The notes beneath the pieces are model-generated. The model saw nothing but the letters and a program-made list of their open reading frames with translations. It searched no databases and had not been told where the DNA came from. Positions 63,969 through 64,000 of a stretch of 64,000 nucleotides of DNA are shown here, in pieces (position 1 is the stretch's first letter; each line of letters opens with the position of its first letter). A program made the translations under genes and the position numbers. The DNA is from DATFVA01 sp963747755. Its GTDB lineage: Bacteria; Bacteroidota; Ignavibacteria; Ignavibacteriales; Ignavibacteriaceae. The stretch lies in the NCBI GenBank assembly GCA_963747755.1, contig CAVVGK010000016.1, forward strand, positions 62,001 through 126,000, in the 5' to 3' direction.

Positions 63969-64000
63969 TTTATTTGCCTCCTGATAATAACCTGATCTTA

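Overview
The window looks like a chromosome segment from a free-living member of the Ignavibacteria (Bacteroidota/Chlorobiota lineage). Grounds: a nearly complete type IX secretion translocon gene (sprA) next to the T9SS regulator gene porX, a secreted protein ending in the NYPNPFNPST-type C-terminal sorting domain common in Ignavibacteria, TonB-dependent receptors with carboxypeptidase-like N-terminal domains, and moderate GC. No phage, insertion sequence with a transposase, CRISPR array, rRNA or tRNA was recognised.

Layout. 1-3775: sensor kinase (5' end outside the window), response regulator and receiver-PP2C phosphatase. 3881-5008: T9SS cargo protein. 5034-6404: non-coding tandem array of about 10 units carrying 17 copies of one perfect palindrome. 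6496-9421: membrane-anchored and small secreted proteins and a decayed TonB receptor. 9642-13973: PIG-L deacetylase, 50-aa membrane peptide and sodium:solute symporter, with overlapping reading frames. 14043-15522: DUF116 and YtxH proteins. 15687-20631: Pho regulon (four-repeat Pho box, porin, pstSCAB). 20637-26269: CPBP protease, 51-bp tandem array running up to a secreted-protein gene, heme-type TonB receptor, TetR regulator. 26305-30605 (minus): phnD-phnC-phnE-pstB-phoU, a mixed phosphonate/phosphate cluster. 30750-35399 (minus): small stress proteins, a frameshifted M1 peptidase, ruvB, an acyltransferase. 35543-38468 (minus): hsp20-dnaK-hsp20 heat-shock cluster, the first hsp20 frameshifted. 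38732-40272: birA-coaX. 40662-52853 (minus): sprA, then porX-tsaE-tsaB-DUF1573-accD-panC. 53127-55555 (minus): small membrane and secreted proteins and an M48 lipoprotein protease. 55850-59207: kinase / single receiver / receiver-PAS-kinase trio. 59823-63968: cupredoxin lipoprotein, sigma-54 activator divergent from a 1-Cys peroxiredoxin, two uncharacterised proteins.

How it fits together. Phosphate starvation is the best-supported theme: a textbook direct-repeat Pho box precedes a porin and pstSCAB, and a second pstB with phoU closes a phnDCE cluster 6 kb away. Protein secretion is the second: SprA, PorX and one cargo are encoded here, and porX lies in a tightly packed housekeeping operon (t6A modification, acetyl-CoA carboxylase, pantothenate). 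The third is stress response: chaperones, peroxiredoxin, CsbD, M48 protease and a sigma-54 activator, with sigma-54-like promoters in front of the peroxiredoxin gene and, more weakly, the chaperone cluster.

The most unusual content is non-coding: the palindrome array at 5034-6404, the 51-bp array at 21556-22243, and a 157-159 bp element present twice (25364-25520 and inverted at 59472-59630) bounded by GTATG...CATAC palindromes that also occur singly at 38614 and 61885. Two genes (M1 peptidase, hsp20) are broken by one-base shifts at short homopolymers; the peptidase shift lies on an in-phase UUUAAAA slippery heptamer.
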